Counted from the stretch's first letter, positions 35,263 to 44,214 are shown. The stretch is 64,000 bases of DNA from Ga0077536 sp943370145 (GCA_943370145.1 CALRPY020000019.1:7209-71208); one strand, 5' to 3'. Notes: generated by a model from the letters alone, not told the origin. A program made the numbers and translations.

Positions 35263-38200
35263 GTGTCGATCCACATCGCACTCAACCACGTCACGCACTA
35301 TCGCTACGACAGGCTGATCAATCTCGGGCCGCAGATACTGCGCCTGCGACCGGCGCCCCACTGCCGCACCCGCGTGCTGTCCTATTCGTTGCGCGTCACG
35401 CCCGGCGAGCACTTCATCAACTGGCAGCAGGACCCGCAGGCGAATTACCTCGCACGCATGGTGTTCCCGGCGCGCACGCGGGAGTTCCGCATCGAAGTCG
35501 ACGTGGTCGCCGAAATGGCGGTGGTCAATCCCTTCGATTTCTTTCTCGAACCCCATGCCGAACGTTTTCCGTTCGCCTATGCACCCGAGAGCGCGCACGA
35601 GCTCGCACCGTTCAGGCTGGTCGAGCCGGCCACGCCGCTGCTCGCGGCCTACCTGGCGAGCATCCCGCGCGAGCGTCACGCGACGATGGATTTTCTCGTC
35701 GGGCTGAACCAGCGTCTGCAGCGGGAGACGCGCTATCTCATCCGCCTCGAGCCAGGCGTGCAGACACCGGAGGAGACCCTGCGCACTGGCGCGGGCTCGT
35801 GCCGCGATTCGAGCTGGCTGCTGGTGAACATCCTGCGGCACCTCGGCTTCGCCGCGCGTTTCGTGTCCGGCTATCTCGTGCAGCTGGTGCCGGACGTGAA
35901 GCCGCTCGACGGCCCGGCGGGCCCGCCGGCGGACTTCACGGACCTGCACGCGTGGTGCGAGGTCTACCTGCCGGGCGCGGGCTGGATCGGGCTCGACCCG
36001 ACTTCCGGCCTGCTCGCCGGCGAAGGCCACCTGCCGCTCGCTGCGTCGCCGGACCCGCAGTCCGCCGCGCCGGTCACCGGCAGCATCGACGAGTGCGAAG
36101 TCGAGTTCTCTCACGAGATGAAGGTCACCCGAATCCGGGAAGCGCCGCGGGTCACCAAGCCCTACACGGAGCCGCAGTGGTCGGCGCTGCTGCAGCTCGG
36201 TCAGCAGGTCGAGGCCGACCTCCTGCGCCACGACGTGCGCCTGACCCAGGGCGGCGAGCCGACGTTCGTGTCGGTGGACGACCACGACGGCGCGGAATGG
36301 AACACCGACGCCCTGGGGCCGACCAAGCAGCCGCTCGCCCGCGAACTGCTGGCGCGCCTGCGGGCGCACTACGCGCCGCTCGGCCTCACCCATTACGGCC
36401 AGGGCAAGTGGTATCCGGGCGAGCAGTTGCCGCGCTGGTCGCTGAACCTGTACTGGCGCCGCGACGGCGAGCCGCTGTGGCGGGATCAGGCCCTGCTCGC
36501 CGGCGACGGCGACGATCTGGGCGCGACTCCGCTGCAGGGTGAGCGCTTCCTGCATGCGCTCGCGGCGAGGCTCGATGTCGGCCTGGACCACGTGTTCCCC
36601 GCCTTCGAGGATGCCTGGTATTACCTGTGGCGCGAGCGTCGCCTGCCGTCGAACGTCGACCCGCTCGCATCGAACCTGGCCGACCCCATCGAGCGGGCGC
36701 GTCTGCGTCGCCTGTTCGCGGACGGCCTGCAACGCGAGGCCGGCCACGTGCTGCCGCTGCGCCACGACGGTGGCCGCTGGCATAGCGGGCGCTGGTTCCT
36801 GCGCGACGAACGCTGCTACCTCGTGCCCGGCGACTCGCCGCTGGGCCTGCGCCTGCCGCTGGATTCCCTGCCGTGGGCGCGTGAGGAGGACCTGCCGCTC
36901 GACCTGCCCCCGGATCCCGCCGCGCCGCGCGGCGAACTGCCCGCCTACCTGTCACTGCGCACCCGCCACGTCGCGCCCGTCGAACCGCGCCGCCAGGCCG
37001 CAGGCAGAAGCGACGGCACGGCGGCTGCGGAACGCGCACCGCGCGCGCAGGAATCGGCGGCGTGGATCACGCGCACCGCGCTGTGCGCGGAGCCTCGTGG
37101 CGGCGCGCTGCATCTCTTCATGCCGCCGCTGGCGCGGCTCGAGGACTATCTCGAGCTGATCTCGGCCATCGAGGAAACCGCGGTCGCGCTCGGCACGCCG
37201 GTCGTCATCGAGGGCTACGAGCCGCCGCGCGACCCGCGCCTGCAGCACCTGCGCGTGACACCCGATCCGGGCGTCATCGAGGTCAACGTGCAGCCGGTGG
37301 AGAGCTGGTCGGCGCTCGTGGAGCAGACCGAATTCCTCTACGACGCCGCCCACCAGACCCGGCTGAGCAGCGAGAAGTTCATGCTGGACGGCCGCCACAC
37401 GGGAACCGGTGGCGGCAACCACTTCGTGCTCGGTGGCGCGACGGTCAACGACTCGCCGTTCCTGCGCCGGCCGGACCTCCTCGCGAGCATGCTCGCCTAC
37501 TGGCACAACCATCCTGCGCTGTCCTACCTGTTCTCGGGCATGTTCATCGGCCCGACCAGCCAGGCGCCGCGCATCGACGAGGGCCGGCACGAGTCGGTCT
37601 ACGAGATGGAGATCGCGCTGCGCGAACTGCGGCGCCAGCAGGAAACCCAGCACGAGGTGGGCGGCGGCCAGGTCACGCCGTGGCTCGTCGACCGCATCTT
37701 CCGCAACCTGCTCGTCGACATCACCGGCAACACGCATCGCGCCGAATTCTGCATCGACAAGATGTACTCGCCGGACAGCGCGACGGGGCGCCTGGGCCTG
37801 CTCGAGCTGCGCGCGTTCGAGATGCCGCCGCATCCGCGCATGAGTCTGGCGCAGCAGCTGCTGATGCGCGCGCTGGTCGCGCGCTTCTGGCAGCACCCCT
37901 ACCGGCCGCTCAGGCTGCAACGCTGGAGCACGGAACTGCACGACCGCTTCATGCTGCCGCACTTCGTGTGGGACGACTTCCGCGACGTGCTCGCCGAGCT
38001 TGCCGACTTCGGCTACGCGCTGGACCCCGCGTGGTTCGCCCCGCATCTCGAGTTCCGCTTTCCCCGGCTCGGCGACTTCGCCGCGCGCAACGTCGAGGTC
38101 GAATTGCGCGCGGCGCTCGAACCCTGGCACGTCCTGGGCGAGGAGAACGCGGCCGGCGGCACCGCGCGCTACGTCGACTCCTCGCTCGAACGCCTGCAGG

Positions 38201-38604
38201 TGCGGGTGCGCGGGCTCGTCGATGGCCGCCACGTCGTGACCTGCAACGGCCACGCCCTGCCGCTGCATGCGACCGGCACCAACGGCGAATACGTCGCCGG
38301 CGTGCGCTACCGCGCGTGGCAGCCACCGAGCTGCCTGCAGCCGACCATCGGCGTGCACGCGCCGCTGACCTTTGATCTCGTCGACACCTGGCAACACCGC
38401 TCGCTCGGCGGCTGCCAGTACCACGTCGCGCATCCCGGCGGGCGGAATTACGACAGTTTCCCGGTCAACGCCTTCGCCGCCGAATCGCGCCGACTCGCCC
38501 GCTTCTTCCGCTTCGGACACACGCCGGGCGAGCTGCGCGTGGCGCCAGCGCCCCGCTCAGCGCACTTCCCCTTCACGCTGGACTTGCGCCGCACCGAGGG
38601 CTAA
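35263..38604 (+). CDS. Transglutaminase-like protein with DUF2126 domain
   Basis: 1113 residues. The N-terminal bacterial transglutaminase N-domain (about 1-95) and core (about 125-260) carry a full papain-type triad: Cys180 (GSCRDS), His229 (HAWCEV) and Asp245 (GLDPTSG). Residue 300 onward is the large DUF2126 domain with GGEPTFVS, EVNVQP and TGGGNHFVLGG, which resembles a carboxylate-amine ligase fold. GTG at 35263 is preceded by GGGAG. This architecture occurs in amidoligase/peptidase gene clusters described with circularly permuted ATP-grasp and alpha-E proteins (Iyer and colleagues, 2009). It is the first gene of a three-gene run; the next begins 26 bp later. Substrate unknown. Confidence 0.93.
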   Translation: MSIHIALNHVTHYRYDRLINLGPQILRLRPAPHCRTRVLSYSLRVTPGEHFINWQQDPQANYLARMVFPARTREFRIEVDVVAEMAVVNPFDFFLEPHAERFPFAYAPESAHELAPFRLVEPATPLLAAYLASIPRERHATMDFLVGLNQRLQRETRYLIRLEPGVQTPEETLRTGAGSCRDSSWLLVNILRHLGFAARFVSGYLVQLVPDVKPLDGPAGPPADFTDLHAWCEVYLPGAGWIGLDPTSGLLAGEGHLPLAASPDPQSAAPVTGSIDECEVEFSHEMKVTRIREAPRVTKPYTEPQWSALLQLGQQVEADLLRHDVRLTQGGEPTFVSVDDHDGAEWNTDALGPTKQPLARELLARLRAHYAPLGLTHYGQGKWYPGEQLPRWSLNLYWRRDGEPLWRDQALLAGDGDDLGATPLQGERFLHALAARLDVGLDHVFPAFEDAWYYLWRERRLPSNVDPLASNLADPIERARLRRLFADGLQREAGHVLPLRHDGGRWHSGRWFLRDERCYLVPGDSPLGLRLPLDSLPWAREEDLPLDLPPDPAAPRGELPAYLSLRTRHVAPVEPRRQAAGRSDGTAAAERAPRAQESAAWITRTALCAEPRGGALHLFMPPLARLEDYLELISAIEETAVALGTPVVIEGYEPPRDPRLQHLRVTPDPGVIEVNVQPVESWSALVEQTEFLYDAAHQTRLSSEKFMLDGRHTGTGGGNHFVLGGATVNDSPFLRRPDLLASMLAYWHNHPALSYLFSGMFIGPTSQAPRIDEGRHESVYEMEIALRELRRQQETQHEVGGGQVTPWLVDRIFRNLLVDITGNTHRAEFCIDKMYSPDSATGRLGLLELRAFEMPPHPRMSLAQQLLMRALVARFWQHPYRPLRLQRWSTELHDRFMLPHFVWDDFRDVLAELADFGYALDPAWFAPHLEFRFPRLGDFAARNVEVELRAALEPWHVLGEENAAGGTARYVDSSLERLQVRVRGLVDGRHVVTCNGHALPLHATGTNGEYVAGVRYRAWQPPSCLQPTIGVHAPLTFDLVDTWQHRSLGGCQYHVAHPGGRNYDSFPVNAFAAESRRLARFFRFGHTPGELRVAPAPRSAHFPFTLDLRRTEG

Positions 38605-38630
38605 CGTCGGGCGCCAGCCGCCGGTCCAGC

Positions 38631-41087
38631 ATGCTCACCAACCTCATCACCGATTATCCGCCCGACGCGGGGCGCTACGACGAGCTGTTCGCGGCGCCGT
38701 CGACGCCGCGCGCGCACTGGCGCCGCATGTTCGAGGAACTCGCCAATGCGTCGCCGGCGGGTCTCGCGTCGCGGCTCGGCCTCGTCGAGCGCGACGTGCG
38801 CGACAGCGGTGTCACCTACAACGTCTATGCGGATCCCCAGGGCCAGGATCGGCCGTGGGATCTCGACGTGCTACCCCTGATCCTGCCCGCCGACGAGTGG
38901 ACGAGCATCGCTGCCGGCGTCGCGCAGCGCGCGCGGCTGCTGAATGCGATTCTCGCCGATGTCTACGGCGACGCCTCGCTGCTGGCGTCCGGCCTGCTCC
39001 CGCCGCGGCTCGTACTCGGCCACAGCGGTTACCTGCGTCCGGCCCGCGGCAGCACGCCACCCGGCGGCATGTTCCTGCACAGCTACGCGACGGACCTCGC
39101 GCGCGCGCCCGACGGCCGCTGGTGGGTGCTTGGCGACCGCACGCAGGCGCCATCGGGCGCCGGCTATGCCCTCGAGAACCGGCTGCTGGTCGCCCGCCTG
39201 TTCCCGGAGTCCTTTCGCGAGCTGGGTGTCGCCCGCCTGTCTGGCCACTTCAGCGCGCTGCGGGATTCACTGCTGCACTTCGCGCCGGCGGGCGATGGAC
39301 CACCGCTGGTGGTCGTGCTGACGCCGGGCCCGTACAACGAAACCTATTTCGAGCACAGCTTCCTCGCGCGCTATCTCGGCTTCCCGCTCGTCGAGGGCAA
39401 CGACCTGCTGGTGCGCGACGGCCGCGTGTGGCTGAAGACCCTCGAGGGCTTGCAGCGCGTGCACGCGATCCTGCGCCGCCAGGACGACGCCTACTGCGAT
39501 CCGCTGGAACTGCGCGCGGACTCCGCGCTCGGCGTCGCCGGACTTACCGACTGCGCGCGTCGCGGTACGGTCTTCATCTCGAACGCACTGGGTTCCGGCG
39601 TGCTCGAGTCCGGTGCGCTGCTGGGCTTCCTGCCCGATCTGTGCCAGCACCTGCTCGGCGAGCCGCTGCGGCTGCCGTCCGTCGCGACCTGGTGGTGCGG
39701 CGAACCGGCCGCGCTCGAAGACGCGCTCGCCCGGGCCGAGCAGCTCGTGTTCAAGCCGGCCGATCCCGGCCTCCACTTCGATCCCGTGTTCGGGCCCAGC
39801 CAGTCGCCGGACGGCCTCGCGAAACTGCGCGCCGAGGTGCGTGCCGCGCCGGACCGCTACGTCGCGCAGGAGATGGTCAAGGTCTCGCGCGCACCGACGC
39901 TGGCGCCGCACCAGCCGGCACTGCTGGGCATGCGGGGCATCGGGCTGCGCGTGTTCACGATTGCGACCGCGACGGGCTACCGCGTGATGCCGGGCGGCCT
40001 GACCCGCGTCGCCACCGAGCGCGAGCCGATGGTCGTGTCGATGCAGCGGGGCGGTGGTTCCAAGGACACCTGGGTCCTGGGTGCCACCAGCAACCTCCCC
40101 CATGACGCGCCGCTCGCGGCGCCGGGCGCCCTCGCGCCGGGCATCGCGCGGCGCACTGTGATCACGCCATCGCGCACCGTCGAGAACCTGTTCTGGTTCG
40201 GACGTTACGCGGAACGCTGCGACGACCTCGCGCGCCTGCTGCGCGTCGCGCTCAACGCCGGCCTCGTGGAAGCCAACCCGAATGCCCTGCCCTTCGTCGA
40301 GCTCGGCGCGCGCGCGGGCCTGTCGGTGCGCAGCAGCTCCCCGGCCCAGGACTGGTGCGCGGCGGCGACCCTGGACACCACGCATGGACTCCCGGCGAAC
40401 CTGCGCCAGCTCGCACGGGTGGCCTACTCGCTGCGCGAGCGGATCTCGCTGGATCACTGGCGCGCACTCCATCGCCTGACCCAGGACACCGCGCTCGGCA
40501 AGCGCGCGAGCGTCGCCGAGGCGCTGGCCTGGCTCGATCGCGCCATCCAGTCGCTGATGACGCTGTCCGGGTTCGTGCTCGACGGCATGACGCGCGACCT
40601 GGCATGGCGCTTCATGTCGCTGGGGCGACGCCTGGAACGCCTGTCGTTCAGCTGCTCGGCGCTCGAGGTCGCGCTGCAGTCCCAGGCCGACCACAACCTC
40701 GCCTGGCTGCTCGAACTGGCGGACTCGATCGTGACCTACCGCGGGCGCCAGATGGGCCGCATGGAGTGGCCCTCGGTGCTGAGCCTGCTGGTCTTCGATG
40801 AGGCGAATCCGCGTTCGCTGATGTTCCAGGTCTCGGGAATCAACGGTTACCTGCAGAAGCTCGAGGCCGCGCTCGGCCCGTGCAGTGCGGGCCGTACCGG
40901 GCCGCTGATCGCCGGCCTGCACGATCTGAAGCTGCAGGCGGGACCGGCGCCGGAGGAGCAGTGGCGTGCGCCCATGATCGCCGTGGTGCAGGCGCTGCGC
41001 GCCGCGGCCCACGCACTGAGCGACGATCTGGGCGAACGCTTCTTCGCCCACGCGGACCGCGAGTCCCATTCGGCGCTGTCGATCTGA
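38631..41087 (+). CDS. Circularly permuted ATP-grasp ligase fused to alpha-E domain
   Basis: 818 residues. The N-terminal part (about 1-500) is a circularly permuted type 2 ATP-grasp domain, with FKPADPG near residue 375 and the terminal GGGSKDTWVLG near 475. The C-terminal part (about 510-815) is an alpha-E domain, starting VENLFWFGRYAERCDD. Such ATP-grasp proteins are predicted to form peptide (amide) bonds and alpha-E to assist them. The same two modules are encoded separately at 44215-46595 on the other strand, so this is a fused paralogue of that pair. It follows the DUF2126 gene by 26 bp and precedes a transglutaminase gene by 7 bp. Confidence 0.92.
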   Translation: MLTNLITDYPPDAGRYDELFAAPSTPRAHWRRMFEELANASPAGLASRLGLVERDVRDSGVTYNVYADPQGQDRPWDLDVLPLILPADEWTSIAAGVAQRARLLNAILADVYGDASLLASGLLPPRLVLGHSGYLRPARGSTPPGGMFLHSYATDLARAPDGRWWVLGDRTQAPSGAGYALENRLLVARLFPESFRELGVARLSGHFSALRDSLLHFAPAGDGPPLVVVLTPGPYNETYFEHSFLARYLGFPLVEGNDLLVRDGRVWLKTLEGLQRVHAILRRQDDAYCDPLELRADSALGVAGLTDCARRGTVFISNALGSGVLESGALLGFLPDLCQHLLGEPLRLPSVATWWCGEPAALEDALARAEQLVFKPADPGLHFDPVFGPSQSPDGLAKLRAEVRAAPDRYVAQEMVKVSRAPTLAPHQPALLGMRGIGLRVFTIATATGYRVMPGGLTRVATEREPMVVSMQRGGGSKDTWVLGATSNLPHDAPLAAPGALAPGIARRTVITPSRTVENLFWFGRYAERCDDLARLLRVALNAGLVEANPNALPFVELGARAGLSVRSSSPAQDWCAAATLDTTHGLPANLRQLARVAYSLRERISLDHWRALHRLTQDTALGKRASVAEALAWLDRAIQSLMTLSGFVLDGMTRDLAWRFMSLGRRLERLSFSCSALEVALQSQADHNLAWLLELADSIVTYRGRQMGRMEWPSVLSLLVFDEANPRSLMFQVSGINGYLQKLEAALGPCSAGRTGPLIAGLHDLKLQAGPAPEEQWRAPMIAVVQALRAAAHALSDDLGERFFAHADRESHSALSI

Positions 41088-41094
41088 GGCAGGC

Positions 41095-41940
41095 ATGGGC
41101 ATCCGCTATCGCGTTCGCCACTCGACGCATTACGACTACGCGCATCCCGCCGCGAGCGCGCGACACCTCGCCCACCTGACGCCGCGCACGACGGACTGGC
41201 AGACGGTCGAGAGCCACGTCATCGATGTGGCGCCCTCGCCCACCGAAACGGGCGCGCCGCAGACCGATTACTTCGGCAACCCCGTGAGGCACTGGGCGAT
41301 CTCGCTGCCGCATCGCGAACTGGAAGTGCGCGCCGATTCCGTCGTCAGTATCCAGAGCCAGCTGCCCCGGTGGCTGGCGGCCCCCGCCTGGGAGCGCGCG
41401 CTGCCATCACCGGAGCCCGGGCTGGTCGAGTTCACGCTGCCCTCGCCCTACGTGCCGCTGCTGGCCGCGGCGGCCGACTACCTGCGGGAGAGCTTCACTG
41501 CCGGGCGGCCGCTGCACGAATGCCTGCACGACGTCGCGCTGCGCATGCGGCGTGATTTCGTGTTCGATCCGACGGCCACCACCATCGCCACGCCGATTGC
41601 GGACGTGCTCCGCCGCCGGCGCGGCGTCTGCCAGGATTTCGCGCACTGCCTGCTGAGCGGCCTCAGGGCGCTCGGTTTCGCCGCCCGCTACATGAGCGGC
41701 TACGTGCTCGATGAAGGCAGCGGCACGCGCGGCGGCGGCGCGTCGCACGCGTGGGTCGCCGTGCACGCGCCGGATACCGGCTGGATCGGCTGCGATCCGA
41801 CCAACGGCAAGTTCGCCGACGTCGAATTCGTGACCCTGGGCTGGGGCCGGGACTTCGGCGACGTGACCCCGCTGCGCGGCGTCGTGCTGGGCCACGGCGA
41901 GCAGCGGCTGAGCGTCGGCGTCGAATTCCATCGACTCTGA
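41095..41940 (+). CDS. Transglutaminase-like peptidase, small
   Basis: 281 residues: N-domain (about 1-90) and core with Cys179 (GVCQDFAH), His218 (SHAWVAV) and Asp234 (GCDPTNG), the complete triad. The enzyme would hydrolyse or transfer amide bonds and is the expected partner of ATP-grasp/alpha-E proteins in Anbu-linked gene clusters. It starts 7 bp after the fused ATP-grasp gene and is followed by a 125-bp gap that contains a good promoter for the next two genes. So it is the last gene of the first unit rather than part of the Mtd-Anbu unit. Confidence 0.94.
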   Translation: MGIRYRVRHSTHYDYAHPAASARHLAHLTPRTTDWQTVESHVIDVAPSPTETGAPQTDYFGNPVRHWAISLPHRELEVRADSVVSIQSQLPRWLAAPAWERALPSPEPGLVEFTLPSPYVPLLAAAADYLRESFTAGRPLHECLHDVALRMRRDFVFDPTATTIATPIADVLRRRRGVCQDFAHCLLSGLRALGFAARYMSGYVLDEGSGTRGGGASHAWVAVHAPDTGWIGCDPTNGKFADVEFVTLGWGRDFGDVTPLRGVVLGHGEQRLSVGVEFHRL

Positions 41941-41971
41941 CACTGCGCGGGAATCTCCTGCCCCGGCGCGC

Positions 41972-42000
41972 TTGACGCGACCCCGGTCCATTGCGATAAA
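41972..42000 (+). promoter_or_regulatory. Sigma-70 promoter for the mtd-like/Anbu pair
   Basis: TTGACG at 41972-41977 (5 of 6 to the -35 consensus), a 17-bp spacer and GATAAA at 41995-42000 (4 of 6 to the -10 consensus). Transcription would begin about 60 nt before the ATG at 42066, which also has AGGAG upstream. This supports separate control of the two genes downstream. Confidence 0.62.
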
Positions 42001-42065
42001 GCCGTTCCGCACCGTGCGCCCGCTTTTGCGAGCGCCGGCCCAACCCCTGATCAGGAGAGTCCCCC

Positions 42066-42932
42066 ATGTCTGAGTCGGTGTTCAAACTCGGCGTACTCAA
42101 GCTCGGCTGCATCGGCGCCGCACCCCTGCTGGATCTGCTGCTCGACGAGCGCGCGGATCGCGAGGACCTCGAAGTCAGGGCCTTCACCTGCGGGTCCAAG
42201 CTCGATCCGGCATCCTGCGCCGAGCCGACCGCCGCACTGCTGGCCTGGCAGCCGCAACTCGTGGTGCTGGTGAGCCCGAATGCCGCGCTGCCGGGCCCCG
42301 GCAATGCGCGCAAGGCCATCGCCGCCGCCGGCCTGCCGGTCATCACGCTGTCCGATGGCCCGTCGAAGAAGGCCTTCTTCAAGAAGAACGAGGAAGGCAA
42401 GCAGGTGATGCAGATACCCGAGCACCAGGGCTTCATGATCTTCCCGGCGGACTCGATGATCGGCGCGCGCCGCGAATTCCTCGACCCGACCGAGATGAGC
42501 CTGTTCAATTCGGACGTCATCCGCGTGCTCGCCGCGACCGGCGTGCTGCGCCTCGTCCAGCATCACCTCGACAGCGTGATCGCGGACCTGCGCGAGGGCC
42601 GCGCGCCGCAGTTCCCCACCCTCACCGTGACGCCGGACAAGGCCGTCGCCGCGGGCGGCTTCGGCAACCCGTACGCGGCGTCCAAGGCCTATGCGGCGCT
42701 GTCGATTGCCGAGGCGGTCTCCGGCGTCACTGCGGACGGCTGCTTCAAGGAGCAGGACCCGGCGCGTTACGTGCGCATGGTCGCCGCCGGCCACGAGATG
42801 ATGCGGGCCGCGGCGCGTCTCGCCGACGAGGCGCGCGAACTCGAGAAGGGTGGCGATACGCTGTTGCGCACCCCCCATTCGGCGAGCGGCTCGGTCCTGC
42901 GCAAGACGGCGCTCGACGCGAAGCCGGTCTGA
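42066..42932 (+). CDS. mtd: F420-dependent methylene-tetrahydromethanopterin dehydrogenase-like protein (Mtd family)
   Basis: 288 residues, the family's usual length, along the whole of which the archaeal Mtd pattern can be followed: LLDLLLDERADRE (21-33), VSPNAALPGPGNAR (69-82), MIGARREFLDPTEM (131-144), FNSDVIRVLAATG (147-159), DKAVAAGG (191-198), GCFKEQDP (225-232), LLRTPHSASG (266-275). In methanogens this enzyme oxidises methylene-H4MPT with coenzyme F420. The segment at residues 97-127 is about eight residues longer than I remember for archaeal forms. A strong AGGAG ribosome site precedes it, and Anbu starts 5 nt after its stop codon. No other H4MPT or F420 gene lies in this window, so the reaction in this host is unproven. 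Confidence 0.88.
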   Translation: MSESVFKLGVLKLGCIGAAPLLDLLLDERADREDLEVRAFTCGSKLDPASCAEPTAALLAWQPQLVVLVSPNAALPGPGNARKAIAAAGLPVITLSDGPSKKAFFKKNEEGKQVMQIPEHQGFMIFPADSMIGARREFLDPTEMSLFNSDVIRVLAATGVLRLVQHHLDSVIADLREGRAPQFPTLTVTPDKAVAAGGFGNPYAASKAYAALSIAEAVSGVTADGCFKEQDPARYVRMVAAGHEMMRAAARLADEARELEKGGDTLLRTPHSASGSVLRKTALDAKPV

Positions 42933-42937
42933 CGGAA

Positions 42938-43666
42938 ATGACCTATTGCATCGGCATCGCCCTCGACAAGGGCCTGGTGTTCTGTTCCGACTCGCGCACC
43001 AACGCGGGAATCGACCAGGTCAGCACCTACAGCAAGATGCACGTGTTCGGTATCGATGGCGAACGGCAGTTCATGTTGCTGTCGGCCGGCAACCTCGCCA
43101 CCACGCAGGCGGTCGTGCACCAGCTCAGGCACGACATCCGCACGCCTGGCGAGCGCAGCCTGATGACAATCGAGGGGCTGGCCGAGGCCGCCGACTATGT
43201 CGGCGAGATCAGCCTGAAGCGACAGGCGCGCTATCTCGAAAGCGGCCAGCCGACTTTCGATCCGAAGGTGACGTTCATCTTCGGCGGCCAGATCAGGGGC
43301 GAGGCGCCGGGCATATTCCTGATCTACCCCGAGGGCAACTACATCACGACCTCGCGCGATCATCCCTTCCTGCAGATCGGCGAGAGCAAGTACGGCAAGC
43401 CCATCCTCGACCGCGTGATCACGCCGTCGACGAGCATCGAAGACGCCGCGAAGTGCGCGATCGTGTCGATGGATTCGACCGTTCGCAGCAACCTCTCGGT
43501 GGGGCCACCCATCGAACTGCGCGTCTACGAGACCGACACCTTCCTGGCGGGTCGCTACCTCAAGTTCGACGAGGACGCGCCCTATCTGAGGCAGATGTCG
43601 AGGAGCTGGAACCAGAAGGTCGTGGAAGCCTTCGCGGCGCTGCCGGACATCAACTGGGGCGGGTGA
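42938..43666 (+). CDS. anbu: Anbu, proteasome-like peptidase
   Basis: 242 residues of the N-terminal-nucleophile hydrolase fold. After removal of Met, Thr becomes residue 1, followed by Asp17 (SDSRTNAG) and Lys32, matching the Thr1/Asp17/Lys33 catalytic positions of proteasome beta subunits; there is no propeptide. Typical Anbu segments are MTYCIGIALD, LLSAGNLATTQ, SLKRQARY and GESKYGKPILDR. Anbu assembles into open spiral or ring oligomers and is usually encoded beside transglutaminase, ATP-grasp and alpha-E genes, as here. It is translated from the same message as the Mtd-like gene. Only a repeat island lies downstream. Confidence 0.95.
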   Translation: MTYCIGIALDKGLVFCSDSRTNAGIDQVSTYSKMHVFGIDGERQFMLLSAGNLATTQAVVHQLRHDIRTPGERSLMTIEGLAEAADYVGEISLKRQARYLESGQPTFDPKVTFIFGGQIRGEAPGIFLIYPEGNYITTSRDHPFLQIGESKYGKPILDRVITPSTSIEDAAKCAIVSMDSTVRSNLSVGPPIELRVYETDTFLAGRYLKFDEDAPYLRQMSRSWNQKVVEAFAALPDINWGG

Positions 43667-43720
43667 GGCCTGGCGGCGCGGACTCTCGCCTCCCACGCAG
43701 ATTCACCTCTCCCGCGCGCG

Positions 43721-43780
43721 CTGTCTCTTGGTCACATTTGGACGCGGGTACCGGGGTGCAGACCTTGATGGGCCATCGAG
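43721..43780 (+). repeat. Repeat copy A (direct)
   Basis: A 60-bp unit beginning CTGTCTCTTGGTCACAT and ending GGGCCATCGAG. It differs from copy B at three positions by my count. Similarity extends upstream (CCTCTCCCG at about 43705). It lies 54 bp downstream of Anbu and contains no gene. Confidence 0.85.
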
Positions 43781-43830
43781 CAACTTTGTCCCGCGCTGCG
43801 TTCAGACGGCCTCTGCAGGGTCCTGAGCCG

Positions 43831-43867
43831 AGAAAAGGTGTCAGATTTCAAATCTGACACCTTTTCT
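43831..43867. repeat. Near-perfect 37-bp palindrome
   Basis: Two 18-base arms, AGAAAAGGTGTCAGATTT (43831-43848) and its exact reverse complement (43850-43867), are separated by a single C. It could fold into a very stable hairpin, and the T-rich flank on the plus strand could give terminator activity for Anbu. The minus strand has only three T residues (AAA at plus 43828-43836 region is broken by G), so bidirectional termination is less sure. Such REP-like palindromes are often dispersed in genomes. Confidence 0.85.
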
Positions 43868-43911
43868 TTCTGAGGCACGCGGGCGCCGGTCTTCGCCGCT
43901 CCCGTCGCGGG

Positions 43912-43971
43912 CTGTCTCTTGGTCACATTCGGACGCGGGTACCGGAGTGCAGACCTTGATGGGCCACCGAG
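43912..43971 (+). repeat. Repeat copy B (direct)
   Basis: A second 60-bp unit, CTGTCTCTTGGTCACATTC through GGGCCACCGAG, 191 bp after copy A and in the same orientation. It is followed at once by tandem GAACACCGA units (43970-43990), which have an inverted counterpart next to copy C. Confidence 0.85.
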
Positions 43972-44058
43972 AACACCGAGAACACCGAGAGGATCGGGTG
44001 GGGAGGTGCCGCCCGGCCGGCATTGCCACGGCAGAGGCGCATTCCGCAATTCACCGTT

Positions 44059-44136
44059 CTTCTCCGTGTTCTCGGTGTTCTCTGTGGCCCAACAGCACGT
44101 GGACGCAGGTACCCGCGTCCAAATGTGACCAAGAGA
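44059..44136 (-). repeat. Repeat copy C (inverted) with GAACACCGA arm
   Basis: Read on the minus strand this is TCTCTTGGTCACATTTGG, then GACGCGGGTACC, then GGGCCAC and tandem GAACACCGA-like units: the same order as copy B, inverted. The middle (about 20 bp after GGTACC) is divergent from A and B. Copies B and C face each other across about 70 bp and could form a long imperfect hairpin. The element lies 79 bp from the end of the convergent alpha-E gene. Confidence 0.82.
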
Positions 44137-44214
44137 ATGCCCGGGGCGGGAGAGGCGAAGCTTTACTGCTCCCGCGCGCTGAAATGGTCGGCGACGTGGC
44201 CGTAGGGGCCGACG

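Noticed and set aside
34802..35281. Minus-strand frame of 159 codons in the divergent gap
   Set aside because: Arg/Ala-rich, no ribosome site, overlaps both neighbouring starts and shows no family feature.
43733..44132. Several short open frames in the repeat island
   Set aside because: They consist of the repeated DNA read in different frames and have no ribosome sites.
43700..44165. Possible CRISPR array
   Set aside because: Only three copies, one inverted and two not evenly spaced, units 60 bp long, and no cas gene in view.
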